Made by a program: the position numbers and the translations under genes
NCBI RefSeq assembly: GCF_037078405.1
Contig: NZ_JAYMGZ010000001.1
Span: 558,001-622,000 of the forward strand
Length of the DNA stretch: 64,000 nucleotides
Direction of reading: 5' to 3'
From: Haloarcula sp. DT43
Lineage (GTDB): Archaea; Halobacteriota; Halobacteria; Halobacteriales; Haloarculaceae
Part shown: in pieces, positions 44,156-51,727 of the stretch
How the letters are laid out: every line of letters starts with the position of its first letter
How positions within the stretch are numbered: the stretch's first letter is position 1
Notes under the pieces: generated by a model
Seen by the model: only the letters and a program-made list of their open reading frames with translations
The model's database searches: none
Told to the model about the DNA's origin: nothing

Positions 44156-45247
44156 ATGGACGATTGGCTCATCGACGACGAACGCCTCTCTATCGGCCGC
44201 AAATCGGTACTCCCCGGGGAGGGGTTCTTCGTCCCGGATTCCTACGAGGAAGAGCAAGCCGAAGCCGAAGCCGCCGAGACGCTTGAGGACGCCGGCGTCG
44301 TCGTCATCGCCGACCCCGACGCCGACGGACTCGCCTGTACCGCGCTGATTCGGCAGGCCCATGGCGAGGGCGCGCTGTTGCCCGCCGGCCCGCACGAACT
44401 CACCGAGGCCCTGGAGTGGACCGCCGAGTACGCCGACCCCGGCGCGACCGTCTTCATCTGTGACCTCTGTCCCGACCGCGAGTCCGACATCGCGCCGCTG
44501 GACGCGCTGGTCGACGCCGTCGAGCGGGTGGTCTGGTTCGACCACCACCAGTGGCCCGATGACCTCGCCGACGACGTGGACGCCGCGGGCGTCGAACGCA
44601 CCGTCGGCGACTCCGACGAGGTGTGCACCGCCGACGTGGCGCTGGCCGAACTCGACCACGACTTCGACGAGCAGTGGGCGGACCTCGCTGCTGTCACCCG
44701 TGACCACGACCTCTGGATACGCGACGACCCCCGTAGCGACGACCTCGCGGACCTCTCCTACTGGAGCGAACCCGAGGAGTACATCGAGGCGGTCCGCGAA
44801 CACGGCCCCGACCTCTCCCCGGAGTACCACGAGTTCCTCGACGAGAAGCGCGTCGAGAAGGAGGCGCTCATCGAGAAGGCCGTCGACCGGGCGGAACTCC
44901 GCGAGGTCGGCGAGTGGACGGTCGGCGTCACCTACGGCCGCTGTTCACAGAACGAGGTCGCCGAGGCCCTGCGCGAGCAGGGGGCCGACGCGGCCGTCAT
45001 CGTCAAGCCCGCCGGCTCCGCCTCGATTCGCGGTACAGAGAACTTCGAGCGCGCCCACGAGGTCGCCCAGCAGGTCAACGGTGGCGGCCACCCGAAGGCC
45101 GCCGGTTGCAAGCCCGACATCTACGACGACATGATGGACTACGCCCACCACTGGACGACGCAGGGGGCGGTGGCGAAGCAGGCCATCGTGGACGCGTTCC
45201 GACGGCTGCCCGAAGACGAAGAAGAAGGAATGGACACCGACCGGTAA
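44156..45247 (+). CDS. DHH-family phosphoesterase
   Basis: A 363-residue phosphoesterase. DHH domain: VVIADPDADGLACTALIRQ near residue 47 and VVWFDHHQWPDD near 125 (the DHH signature). C-terminal DHHA1-like domain: VNGGGHPKAAGC near 310. The layout fits archaeal RecJ-like or nanoRNase/oligoribonuclease relatives; which substrate applies cannot be read from sequence. The start at 44156 is the ATG before DDWLIDDE; the upstream frame is intergenic. The gene is followed by a 240-base spacer. Confidence 0.87.
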   Translation: MDDWLIDDERLSIGRKSVLPGEGFFVPDSYEEEQAEAEAAETLEDAGVVVIADPDADGLACTALIRQAHGEGALLPAGPHELTEALEWTAEYADPGATVFICDLCPDRESDIAPLDALVDAVERVVWFDHHQWPDDLADDVDAAGVERTVGDSDEVCTADVALAELDHDFDEQWADLAAVTRDHDLWIRDDPRSDDLADLSYWSEPEEYIEAVREHGPDLSPEYHEFLDEKRVEKEALIEKAVDRAELREVGEWTVGVTYGRCSQNEVAEALREQGADAAVIVKPAGSASIRGTENFERAHEVAQQVNGGGHPKAAGCKPDIYDDMMDYAHHWTTQGAVAKQAIVDAFRRLPEDEEEGMDTDR

Positions 45248-45487
45248 CCGGAGTCCGTCGCGAACGAAGTGAGCGCCGCTTTTGCCAGTCAATACGGAAC
45301 TTGGTGTCGGGCGAGGAGTGGGTGCGAAACTCGAACGGGCGCGGAACCGACAACAGCAGTCGGATCGCCCGTTAGGGATACTTCCTCGCCGGATTGGGAC
45401 TCGCGTTGCTCGTCGTCGGAACGTGGCCCGGGAACTGAACGGCCGAGTAACGTTTATACGCCCGCCATCCGGACTCCCGACCGTCAG
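45248..45487 (+). other. Spacer with a possible remnant of a membrane-protein gene
   Basis: No convincing gene is seen. Immediately after an in-frame TAG at 45373-45375 there is a short stretch (45376-45438) that reads GYFLAGLGLALLVVGTWPGN and then stops; it looks like the last helix of a membrane protein cut off from its 5' part. The spacer also holds a GCGAACGAAGTGAGCG-type element (45258-45275 region) of the kind often scattered between haloarchaeal genes, and a TATA-like GTTTATACG just before the next gene. Confidence 0.35.
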
Positions 45488-45925
45488 ATGTCCACCGCCC
45501 TCCCCGCGTGGCTCCCCGACCGAACGGCGGTCACCGAGAAACTCTCTTCCGCCGTCGTCGTCGGAGTCGTTTGGTACGTTCTCAATCGGTCGCCAATTTA
45601 TGCCGTCGCCGTCGCGGCCGTGTTCTTCGCCGTACAACTGCTCGCCGAGCTCGCCGAGGCCACAGTCGGCGACTACGCCGACCACGTGGTCTTCGGACTG
45701 CTCCTCGGTGGCTTCGTGGGGTACAATGCCTCGGTAGGCAGCCCGGTCTGGGTCGTCGCGCCGGGAGCGCTCCTCGGCGGTTGGTTCCTCCTCGACGGCG
45801 TTCAGAACCTCCGGCACGGCGTCACTCGTGACGAGGTAGAGATTAAGTATACCTACGAAGGAAGTATGGCCATCGGCCTGCCGAAGGCACTGCTCGTCCG
45901 GCTGGCACAGCCGTTCCTGCTGTGA
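45488..45925 (+). CDS. Hypothetical four-helix membrane protein
   Basis: A 145-residue integral membrane protein with four hydrophobic helices (about residues 17-35, 37-55, 67-85 and 90-108) and a soluble C-terminus with GVTRDEVEIKYTYEG. The start at 45488 (MSTALPAWL) follows a TATA-like element (TTTATACG near 45454). It converges on the DUF5807-type gene, one base apart. Function unknown. Confidence 0.66.
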   Translation: MSTALPAWLPDRTAVTEKLSSAVVVGVVWYVLNRSPIYAVAVAAVFFAVQLLAELAEATVGDYADHVVFGLLLGGFVGYNASVGSPVWVVAPGALLGGWFLLDGVQNLRHGVTRDEVEIKYTYEGSMAIGLPKALLVRLAQPFLL

Positions 45926-45926
45926 G

Positions 45927-46358
45927 CTACTCCCCGGCGACCCACTTATCGCTGTACCGTTCCCCACAGGCACACACCGCGTAGGCGTGGACCACGTCGC
46001 CCTCGGCGTAGAGGCCGCCCACGTCCTCGTTCTGTTCCTCGGCGAATGCGAAGACGAACCGCGTCGTGTGGTCGACGTCCGGTTCCTCCTCGGCGACCGG
46101 ACAGTTCGCGCCGGTCAGGTCGTCGCTGATGTCACCCTCGGTGCCCATCGCCTGCTGGGCCAGTCCCATCGGGTCGATGCCGGTCGCCGACTGGAACGCG
46201 TTCCGGCCGTCCTCGCCCGGCAGGACGAGGACGTGGCCGTCCTCGACCTCGTCGGCATACTCGGCCAGCGCGCCGGGGTTCGAGACGGCGTCCTCGTGGA
46301 GGAAGAAGAGCACGTCTTCGGGCCGCTCGCCCGCCAGGAACTCCGCGTGTTTGGTCAT
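45927..46358 (-). CDS. DUF5807-family haloarchaeal protein
   Basis: A 143-residue soluble acidic protein. Recognisable segments are EFLAGERPEDVLFFLHEDAV, HVLVLPGEDGRNAFQSATG and a C-terminal AYAVCACGERYSDKWVAGE, with a Cys in GANCPVAEEEPD. The family (DUF5807) is conserved in haloarchaea with no known function. Three cysteines (GANC, AVCAC) could bind a metal. The start at 46358 is the ATG before TKHAEFLAG; the longer frame adds nine unconserved codons. It is divergent from the dUTPase-like gene. Confidence 0.76.
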   Translation of the reverse strand: MTKHAEFLAGERPEDVLFFLHEDAVSNPGALAEYADEVEDGHVLVLPGEDGRNAFQSATGIDPMGLAQQAMGTEGDISDDLTGANCPVAEEEPDVDHTTRFVFAFAEEQNEDVGGLYAEGDVVHAYAVCACGERYSDKWVAGE

Positions 46359-46462
46359 GCAGGGAGGGAATCGCTCGCCGGCCAAAAGTGACCCGTTCCG
46401 CCCGCAGGCCGATGCCCCGGCGTGGCCCCACTTTTAGGCCCGCTCGGCGAGTACCGTCGCGC

Positions 46463-46903
46463 ATGACCGACTTCGGCGCGTACGTCACGGACATCGTCCA
46501 CGAACCGACTCAGACTGACAGCCCGGGGTTCGACCTGACAGTGGCCTCGGTGTACGAAATCGTCGAGCCGGGGCGCATCGACTTCGGCGGCGGCGAACTC
46601 GACGCGGCCGGCGTCGCGCCCCACGCCAGCGAGAAGCGAGACCCGGAAGACGACTACGAGTGGTGGACGCTGCGGGGCGGCCAGTACCTCGTCGAGTACA
46701 ACGAGTCGCTGACCGGCGAGGCGACGGTGACGTTCCAGCCGCGGACGGAACTGCTCGAACGCGGCGCGACCCACCCGACGCTGCACGTCGACGTGCTCCC
46801 GCGCGTGCCGCTGTCGGTCGGCGGTGCGGGACTGCGGCTCAAGGAGAACGCCAGAATCAGCACGATTGTCGGGGCCGAGGAGCCGCCGTCGGACGGCGAG
46901 TGA
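46463..46903 (+). CDS. dCTP deaminase/dUTPase-like fold protein
   Basis: A 146-residue protein of the dUTPase/dCTP-deaminase superfamily: GFDLTVASVYEI near residue 23 matches the conserved PxGxDL block, and HVDVLPRVPLSVGGAGLRLKENARISTI near 110 matches the Gly/Ser-rich core. The canonical catalytic residues of dCTP deaminase (HxE-type Glu) are not obvious, so it may be a dUTPase-like nucleotidohydrolase or a relative of unknown specificity. The CheF gene converges with its stop eight bases away. Confidence 0.68.
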   Translation: MTDFGAYVTDIVHEPTQTDSPGFDLTVASVYEIVEPGRIDFGGGELDAAGVAPHASEKRDPEDDYEWWTLRGGQYLVEYNESLTGEATVTFQPRTELLERGATHPTLHVDVLPRVPLSVGGAGLRLKENARISTIVGAEEPPSDGE

Positions 46904-46910
46904 GGCCGGC

Positions 46911-47789
46911 TCAGGCGTTCACGTCTTCGAGGTGACGGCTGGCGACGACCTGGCCGGTCGGCGTGAGCGCCGGTCCGTCGGTCCCGTCCTGCACGAGGCC
47001 GTCAGCGGAGAGGTCCTGGAGAATCATCGACACCTCCGAGGAGTCTTTGCCGAGGATGCTCGCCAGCGGCATCCCGTCCATGTCGCCGGTCGAGTACATC
47101 GCCACCAGCACCTCCTTCTTGTCCTTCGTGAGTTCGACGTCCTTGAGTTCCTCCATGAGGTCGGCGTACTCGCGGCGGAGGTAGCGCCCGAGGATGGACA
47201 TCTTGCGGTTCGACGCCATCGCGGCCAGCGTCGTCATCGCCGTCCCGTCTTTCATGTGCCGGACCGTCAGCACCGGCCGGCCCTTCCCGTTTATCTCCCG
47301 CGTGTTCCGGTCGAAGTCCGACACCGTCTTGAGGTCGACCGTGAACGACCCGTCGCTGCGCCGGAACTCGACGCTGCCGGGCGTGAGAAACAGTTTCGCG
47401 GTCCGGAACGGCTCGTCGGTGACGCGCCCACCGACGCGAGCCCGCTCCTTGACCGTCGTTTCGGTGCCGTTGACGACGGCCTTGAAAAGCACGGTGCCGA
47501 ACTTCTCGATTTTCTCGTCGTCGGCCTCGATGGCCGCCACCAGCCGCTTTCCATTACGCTCGAAGGCAATCGTCACCGTCGAGTCGAAGAAATCGCCCAG
47601 GTCCGGCGGGACCTGCCCGATGGCGATGTCGAAGATGGATTCCAGCGGAATCGTGAGCTTGTCGTCCTCGCTGGCGGCCAGTACCAGCCGCTTCTGGGAG
47701 AGGACGACACGGCCCTTTATCGGGTCACCCCGGCCGGCCACCTCGGAGTTAAATTTGCCGACGAAATCCGCGATCACTGATTCCGACAT
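46911..47789 (-). CDS. CheF-family chemotaxis protein (copy 1)
   Basis: A 292-residue archaeal chemotaxis adaptor. Proteins of this family (DUF439) bind CheY and the archaellum in Halobacterium and are needed for switching. It starts MSESVIADFVGKFNSEV, shows GRVVLSQKRLVLAAS and LTIPLESIFDIAIGQV blocks, a SMILQDLSADGLVQDG region near the end, and no membrane helix. It is the last of the minus-strand che genes; the DUF7112 gene lies 87 bases upstream. The other copy is at 48757-49620 and is only partly similar, as is usual for the CheF1/CheF2 pair. Confidence 0.88.
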   Translation of the reverse strand: MSESVIADFVGKFNSEVAGRGDPIKGRVVLSQKRLVLAASEDDKLTIPLESIFDIAIGQVPPDLGDFFDSTVTIAFERNGKRLVAAIEADDEKIEKFGTVLFKAVVNGTETTVKERARVGGRVTDEPFRTAKLFLTPGSVEFRRSDGSFTVDLKTVSDFDRNTREINGKGRPVLTVRHMKDGTAMTTLAAMASNRKMSILGRYLRREYADLMEELKDVELTKDKKEVLVAMYSTGDMDGMPLASILGKDSSEVSMILQDLSADGLVQDGTDGPALTPTGQVVASRHLEDVNA

Positions 47790-47876
47790 TCGTCCGTTAC
47801 CCGATGTACAGCAGCACTGATATTGAGCGTTTCGCGCGAGTATCAGCAGCAAAAATCGGACGCCGGGGACGCGGCG

Positions 47877-48305
47877 TCAGCCGTCGAGGTCCCGGGCGAT
47901 GTCGGACAGCGAGGCGTCCGGCCCGCCGGTCGCCGTGTAGACGACGCGTTTGCCCGGCGTCCGGAGGCCGTACTCCTCGCCGTCGGTGACCACGTCGAGG
48001 TGTGCCGAGCCGCCCAGCGAGACGTCGCCGTCGGCGACCCACTCGGCGAGGCGGTTCGTCCCCGCCCGCTCGCGGGCCAGCCGGCGGTTGTCGGCGACGT
48101 GTGAGACGACCGGCTCGCCGTCGAGGCTCGTCTCGACGACGGCGTGGTACCGGTCGCCGTCGAGCGCCAGGCGGAGGGTGTCGCCGTCGTCGAAGCCCAG
48201 GCCCGCCGGTAACAGGACCCGCGGGCGGTCGGTCCGGCCGACCGACTCGACGGGAACGCGATGCGTCTCGACGGCGTCGTGGTCGCTGGGAACGCGGTCC
48301 GGCAC
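47877..48305 (-). CDS. DUF7112-like haloarchaeal protein
   Basis: A 142-residue soluble protein with a beta-rich pattern (HRVPVESVGRTDRPRVLLPAGLG, DTLRLALDGDRYHAVVET) and a C-terminal VVYTATGGPDASLSDIARDL. I relate it to DUF7112 from memory. It lies between ribosomal protein S6e (5 bases upstream) and cheF copy 1, so it is probably co-transcribed with S6e. Possibly a ribosome-linked or taxis-linked protein; neither can be shown. Confidence 0.68.
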   Translation of the reverse strand: MPDRVPSDHDAVETHRVPVESVGRTDRPRVLLPAGLGFDDGDTLRLALDGDRYHAVVETSLDGEPVVSHVADNRRLARERAGTNRLAEWVADGDVSLGGSAHLDVVTDGEEYGLRTPGKRVVYTATGGPDASLSDIARDLDG

Positions 48306-48310
48306 GTGAC

Positions 48311-48697
48311 TTACTCGTCGTCGCCGAGGAGGTCGTCCACGTCTTCGCTGCCGCGGGCCGTAATCTTCGCGTTAATCTGGCGCGTGTCGTCGCTGACCTC
48401 GCGGCCGCGGACGGTGATGCGCTTGCGCTCGCCGTCGGTGGTCGGCTCGAAGCCGACGCCGCCGTCGGACATGATTTCCTTCGTCGCGACGCCGCGAACG
48501 TCGGGCCGCATCGGTCGGCCGGAGGTGTCCGAGCCGCCGGTCAGCTCAAGCGTGTAGCCGTCGAGGCCGACAGCGCCGCCGTCGACCTCGTCGCCGAGCT
48601 CGCGGCCGATAAAGCGGTTCGCGTCCTGTCCGTCCACGTCTATCTGGTAGGTGTGGCCGCTCTCCGGGTCGGAGACGGCGACCGTGAATTCTGCCAT
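48311..48697 (-). CDS. rps6e: 30S ribosomal protein S6e
   Basis: A 128-residue protein of the small ribosomal subunit. It begins [20 protein letters not shown] and has the conserved [24 protein letters not shown] and the C-terminal [18 protein letters not shown]. It is embedded in the minus-strand chemotaxis block, 59 bases after cheF copy 2 and 5 before the DUF7112 gene. S6e is a typical core archaeal ribosomal protein; the chemotaxis neighbourhood is its unusual feature. Start: the ATG before AEFTV; an upstream ATG four codons earlier is also possible. Confidence 0.93.
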   Translation of the reverse strand: MAEFTVAVSDPESGHTYQIDVDGQDANRFIGRELGDEVDGGAVGLDGYTLELTGGSDTSGRPMRPDVRGVATKEIMSDGGVGFEPTTDGERKRITVRGREVSDDTRQINAKITARGSEDVDDLLGDDE

Positions 48698-48756
48698 ACC
48701 TGTTCTCAATCAACCGCGCTTCAAAAACGCGTCGAACCGTCCGTCGGTCTCGCCGG

Positions 48757-49620
48757 CTACTGGTCGGCCATCGCGTCGCTCGCAATCGACCGGCCACGGG
48801 CTTCCAGCTGGACCTCGCGGCGCGTCCGGACCGGTTCGAGTATCTCCGACTCGATGAGCCGGTCGTACACGGCCTCGACTTCCTCGATGTCCATGTCGAC
48901 GAAGTCCGGTATCTTGAACGGCGAGATGCCGGAGTACAGCGCCATCAGCACCTGCGTCTCCTTGTCGGAGAGGTCCACGTCGTCGGCGGCGTTGCGCTGC
49001 TCACCCTGCCGGACGAGCCCCTCGATGAGCGAGACGTGTCGGGGCGTCCCTGAGATGTGGGTCTCGACGCTGGTCCCCTCGATGGTGTGTTCGACCTCCA
49101 ACAGGGGGCGCTCGTCCCCGCGAATCGTCTTCTCCTTGCGCTCGACGGTCCCCACGTCGTCGATGTCCAGTTCGACGAACGTGCCGCTGGCGATGGCCAG
49201 GTTGATGCAGTCGCCGTCGAGCTTGAGTCGCCCCTTCTCCCAGCCGCCGTCCTGGACGACGCCGCCTTTGACCGCGGGGTGGTTGACGAGGACGACGGTC
49301 TGGTCCAGCAGCGTGCTGTAGAGGTTTTCCTGGAACGCCTCGGCCTGCTTCGCCGAGACGAGCGTCACGTCCCGGCCGGCCTGAATCTTGATGTAGCTGT
49401 CTACCTGTGCCAGCGGCTGGTTCATCTGGCTGGCCGTGACGCTGGTGACCTTCGACAGCGGGATGGTCCGCTTGCCGTCGTTGGTCGCCAGGACCAGCCG
49501 CTTGTTCGAGAGGAGAATCCGACCGGGTAGCCACTCGATGTCGTTGCGTTTGCGCCCGTCCGAGACGACCTGGACGAACTTCCCCTTCGTATCGACCAGT
49601 GCGTGTTCTCCGTCGCTCAT
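48757..49620 (-). CDS. CheF-family chemotaxis protein (copy 2)
   Basis: A 287-residue DUF439/CheF protein, the other copy of the family in this window. It starts MSDGEHALVDTKGKFVQVV; key blocks are GRILLSNKRLVLATN, TIPLSKVTSV, and ALYSGISPFKIPDFVDMDIEEVEAVYDRLIES, the C-terminal helical domain. The family links CheY to the archaellum. It lies 59 bases after the HEAT-repeat gene and 59 before S6e, on the same strand as cheB-cheA-cheR, so one long transcript is plausible. Confidence 0.88.
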   Translation of the reverse strand: MSDGEHALVDTKGKFVQVVSDGRKRNDIEWLPGRILLSNKRLVLATNDGKRTIPLSKVTSVTASQMNQPLAQVDSYIKIQAGRDVTLVSAKQAEAFQENLYSTLLDQTVVLVNHPAVKGGVVQDGGWEKGRLKLDGDCINLAIASGTFVELDIDDVGTVERKEKTIRGDERPLLEVEHTIEGTSVETHISGTPRHVSLIEGLVRQGEQRNAADDVDLSDKETQVLMALYSGISPFKIPDFVDMDIEEVEAVYDRLIESEILEPVRTRREVQLEARGRSIASDAMADQ

Positions 49621-49679
49621 CGGTTAGCCAGCTATCGTCCCCACGTACGCTCCGCCGCGTCTTAATCCACTCGGCCGAC

Positions 49680-50912
49680 TCATCCGCGGCCACCGAGCTT
49701 CGAGATGGCCGAAAAGGCCTTTTTCCGTATCACGTCGTGTTCCGTCTCGTCGATGAGCTTGTCCAGCGTCTTCCGGGAGCGCTCGCCCCCGACTTTCCCG
49801 AGCGTGAAGATGGCCTGTCCGCGGACCTCGGGGTCGACGCCGTCGTTCTGGACGATGTTGAGCAGCCGCCGCTCGACCATGTTGTCGTCGTCGCCGAGTT
49901 CGGCGAGGCTGGTGGCGGCGAACTGCCGGAGCATCTGGTCGTCGTCGTCGAGCGCGTCGACGAGCGAGTCGATGACGCGGTCCCGCTCCTCCCGGCTCGT
50001 GACCCGGCCGAGCATCCAGGCGGTGTTGCGCCGCTGGGCGGCCTGCGTGCTCTCTTCGAGAATCTCGACCAGCGGCACGACGACGCTCCGGTCGTCCGTG
50101 TTCGAGAGCTTCTCGACGACGGTGTCCCGTATCTCGTGGCTCTGGTCGGTCGGGACGTTCGACAGGAGCTCGATGAGCGAGTACACCGCGGTCCGCCGGA
50201 CGGCGGCCGAGTCGTCCGAGAGCGCCTCGATGAGGTAGTCGACCGGGCGGTCGTTGCCGAAGTTCCCGAACGCGCCGACGGCGATGCGTCGGACCCGCTC
50301 GTCGTCGTCCTCGTACAGCGGGAGCAGCGCCTGGAGCGCCTGCCGGTTCCCGATGTTGCCCAGCGCGTCGGCGGCCTCGCGCCTGACGGCGGCTTTCGGG
50401 TCCGTCAGGACGTTCTCGATCGGGTTCGTCGCCCGCGAGTCGCCGATTTTACCGGCCGACCGGGCCGCTCGCGCCCGCACCCGCGGGTCGGGGTCCTCGA
50501 ACCGCTCGGCGAGCTTCGGGACCGCGTCGGCCTGGTCGAGGGTGCCGAGGCCGTTGGCCGCCGCCATCCGGAGCTCCGGCACGTCCGCATCGAGCACCTG
50601 CATGTACGCCTTCGCCTTCACCCAGTCGGCGGCGTCGTCTTCGAGGTCGACGCCGGCCATCCCGCCGATGAGTTGCGTGATGGCGTCGTCGCCGAGTTCG
50701 TCCAGCGAGTCGATTGCCGCGCCGGTGACCGCGTCGCTGTCGCTCTGGGCCGCGCTCACGAGCGCGTTGACCACGTCGCGGCGGTCGTCGTGGTCGTCGA
50801 AGTTCCCCAGTAGCTCCGCGGCGCGGGCCTTGACCCGCTGGTTGTCGCTCTCCCGGAGGAGGCGGATGAGTTCCTGTACCTTGCCGTCCCGTTCCAGTTC
50901 GTAGAGGCTCAT
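49680..50912 (-). CDS. HEAT-repeat chemotaxis adaptor
   Basis: A 410-residue all-helical protein built of about 10-12 HEAT/PBS repeats (for example VKARAAELLGNF, VRARAARSAGKIG, AVRREAADALGNIG). It is similar in place and type to Halobacterium OE2401F, a HEAT_PBS protein shown to interact with CheY and CheF. It starts MSLYELERDGKVQELI; the ATG at 50912 is chosen because the upstream frame lies in the CheR gene. It is 5 bases after the cheR stop. Expected role: scaffold at the archaellar motor. Confidence 0.87.
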   Translation of the reverse strand: MSLYELERDGKVQELIRLLRESDNQRVKARAAELLGNFDDHDDRRDVVNALVSAAQSDSDAVTGAAIDSLDELGDDAITQLIGGMAGVDLEDDAADWVKAKAYMQVLDADVPELRMAAANGLGTLDQADAVPKLAERFEDPDPRVRARAARSAGKIGDSRATNPIENVLTDPKAAVRREAADALGNIGNRQALQALLPLYEDDDERVRRIAVGAFGNFGNDRPVDYLIEALSDDSAAVRRTAVYSLIELLSNVPTDQSHEIRDTVVEKLSNTDDRSVVVPLVEILEESTQAAQRRNTAWMLGRVTSREERDRVIDSLVDALDDDDQMLRQFAATSLAELGDDDNMVERRLLNIVQNDGVDPEVRGQAIFTLGKVGGERSRKTLDKLIDETEHDVIRKKAFSAISKLGGRG

Positions 50913-50917
50913 TGGCG

Positions 50918-51727
50918 CTACACTCGCCGGTAGATACGGTGTCGTTTGTCGACCGCCTCGAAGGCGTCGCGACACTCCGTCGGCAGCGTCTCGGTCATGC
51001 CTATCATGAGGTAGCCGTCCTCGCGGAGCGACCCCCGAATCGTCTCGAAGATGGGCACCTTGAACTCCGAGTCGATGTAGATGAGGAGGTTCCGGCAAAA
51101 CACCATATCGAAGTCCCGCTTGGGGTCGCCACGGATGAGGTCGTGTTGCTCGAAGGTGACCATCTCCTTGACCCGGTCCCGGACCCGAAAGGTGTCCCCC
51201 TCCTGTTGTATGTACTTGGAGTAGTCATCCAGGGGCTCCAGTTCCTCGGCGATGTCGGTCGTCTGTGAGGTGGCGTAGGTCCCCTCGCGGGCCTCTTCGA
51301 GGATGTCGGCGTTGATGTCCGTCGCCGTGATTTCGATACGTCGGGCGTCGACTTCGGGGTCGTCGAGCGCGAGCATCGCCGCCGAGTACGGTTCCCGGCC
51401 GTCGGCGCTCGGGGCCGACCAGAGCCGCACACGGCGGTTGTTCGCCGTGAGGTCCCGGAGGACCGGCCGCAGGCGCTCCCACGCGTCCGGGTTCCGGAAG
51501 AAGCCGGTGACGTTTATCGACAGCGAGTCGAGCAGTTCCTCGCGCTCGCCGTCGTCGCGTTCCAGCAGGCGCTGGTAGGACTGGTAGTCGTCGGTGTCGG
51601 TCCGGCGCATCCGCGCGGTGATGCGACGGTCGAGATACGAGTCGTTGTAAAAGCCCGATTCGAAGTCCATCTCCTCGCCGATGAACTCCACGAGGGTCTC
51701 GAAGGTACGTTCGCTGCCTTTGTTCAT
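50918..51727 (-). CDS. cheR: CheR chemotaxis methyltransferase
   Basis: A 269-residue SAM-dependent enzyme that methylates glutamates of transducer proteins. Features: FIGEEMDFESGFYNDSYL at the start, INVTGFFRNPDAWE near residue 75, a LWSAPSADGREPYSAAML block near 110 in place of the usual WSAACATGEEPYS, and DMVFCRNLLIYIDSEF near 200. The changed SAM-site residues are worth noting, but the fold is clear. It overlaps the cheA stop by four bases. Confidence 0.93.
   Translation of the reverse strand: MNKGSERTFETLVEFIGEEMDFESGFYNDSYLDRRITARMRRTDTDDYQSYQRLLERDDGEREELLDSLSINVTGFFRNPDAWERLRPVLRDLTANNRRVRLWSAPSADGREPYSAAMLALDDPEVDARRIEITATDINADILEEAREGTYATSQTTDIAEELEPLDDYSKYIQQEGDTFRVRDRVKEMVTFEQHDLIRGDPKRDFDMVFCRNLLIYIDSEFKVPIFETIRGSLREDGYLMIGMTETLPTECRDAFEAVDKRHRIYRRV

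Noticed and set aside
48002-49321. Plus-strand open frame of 439 codons opposite S6e and cheF
   Set aside because: It is antisense to S6e and cheF copy 2, which have clear family signatures.
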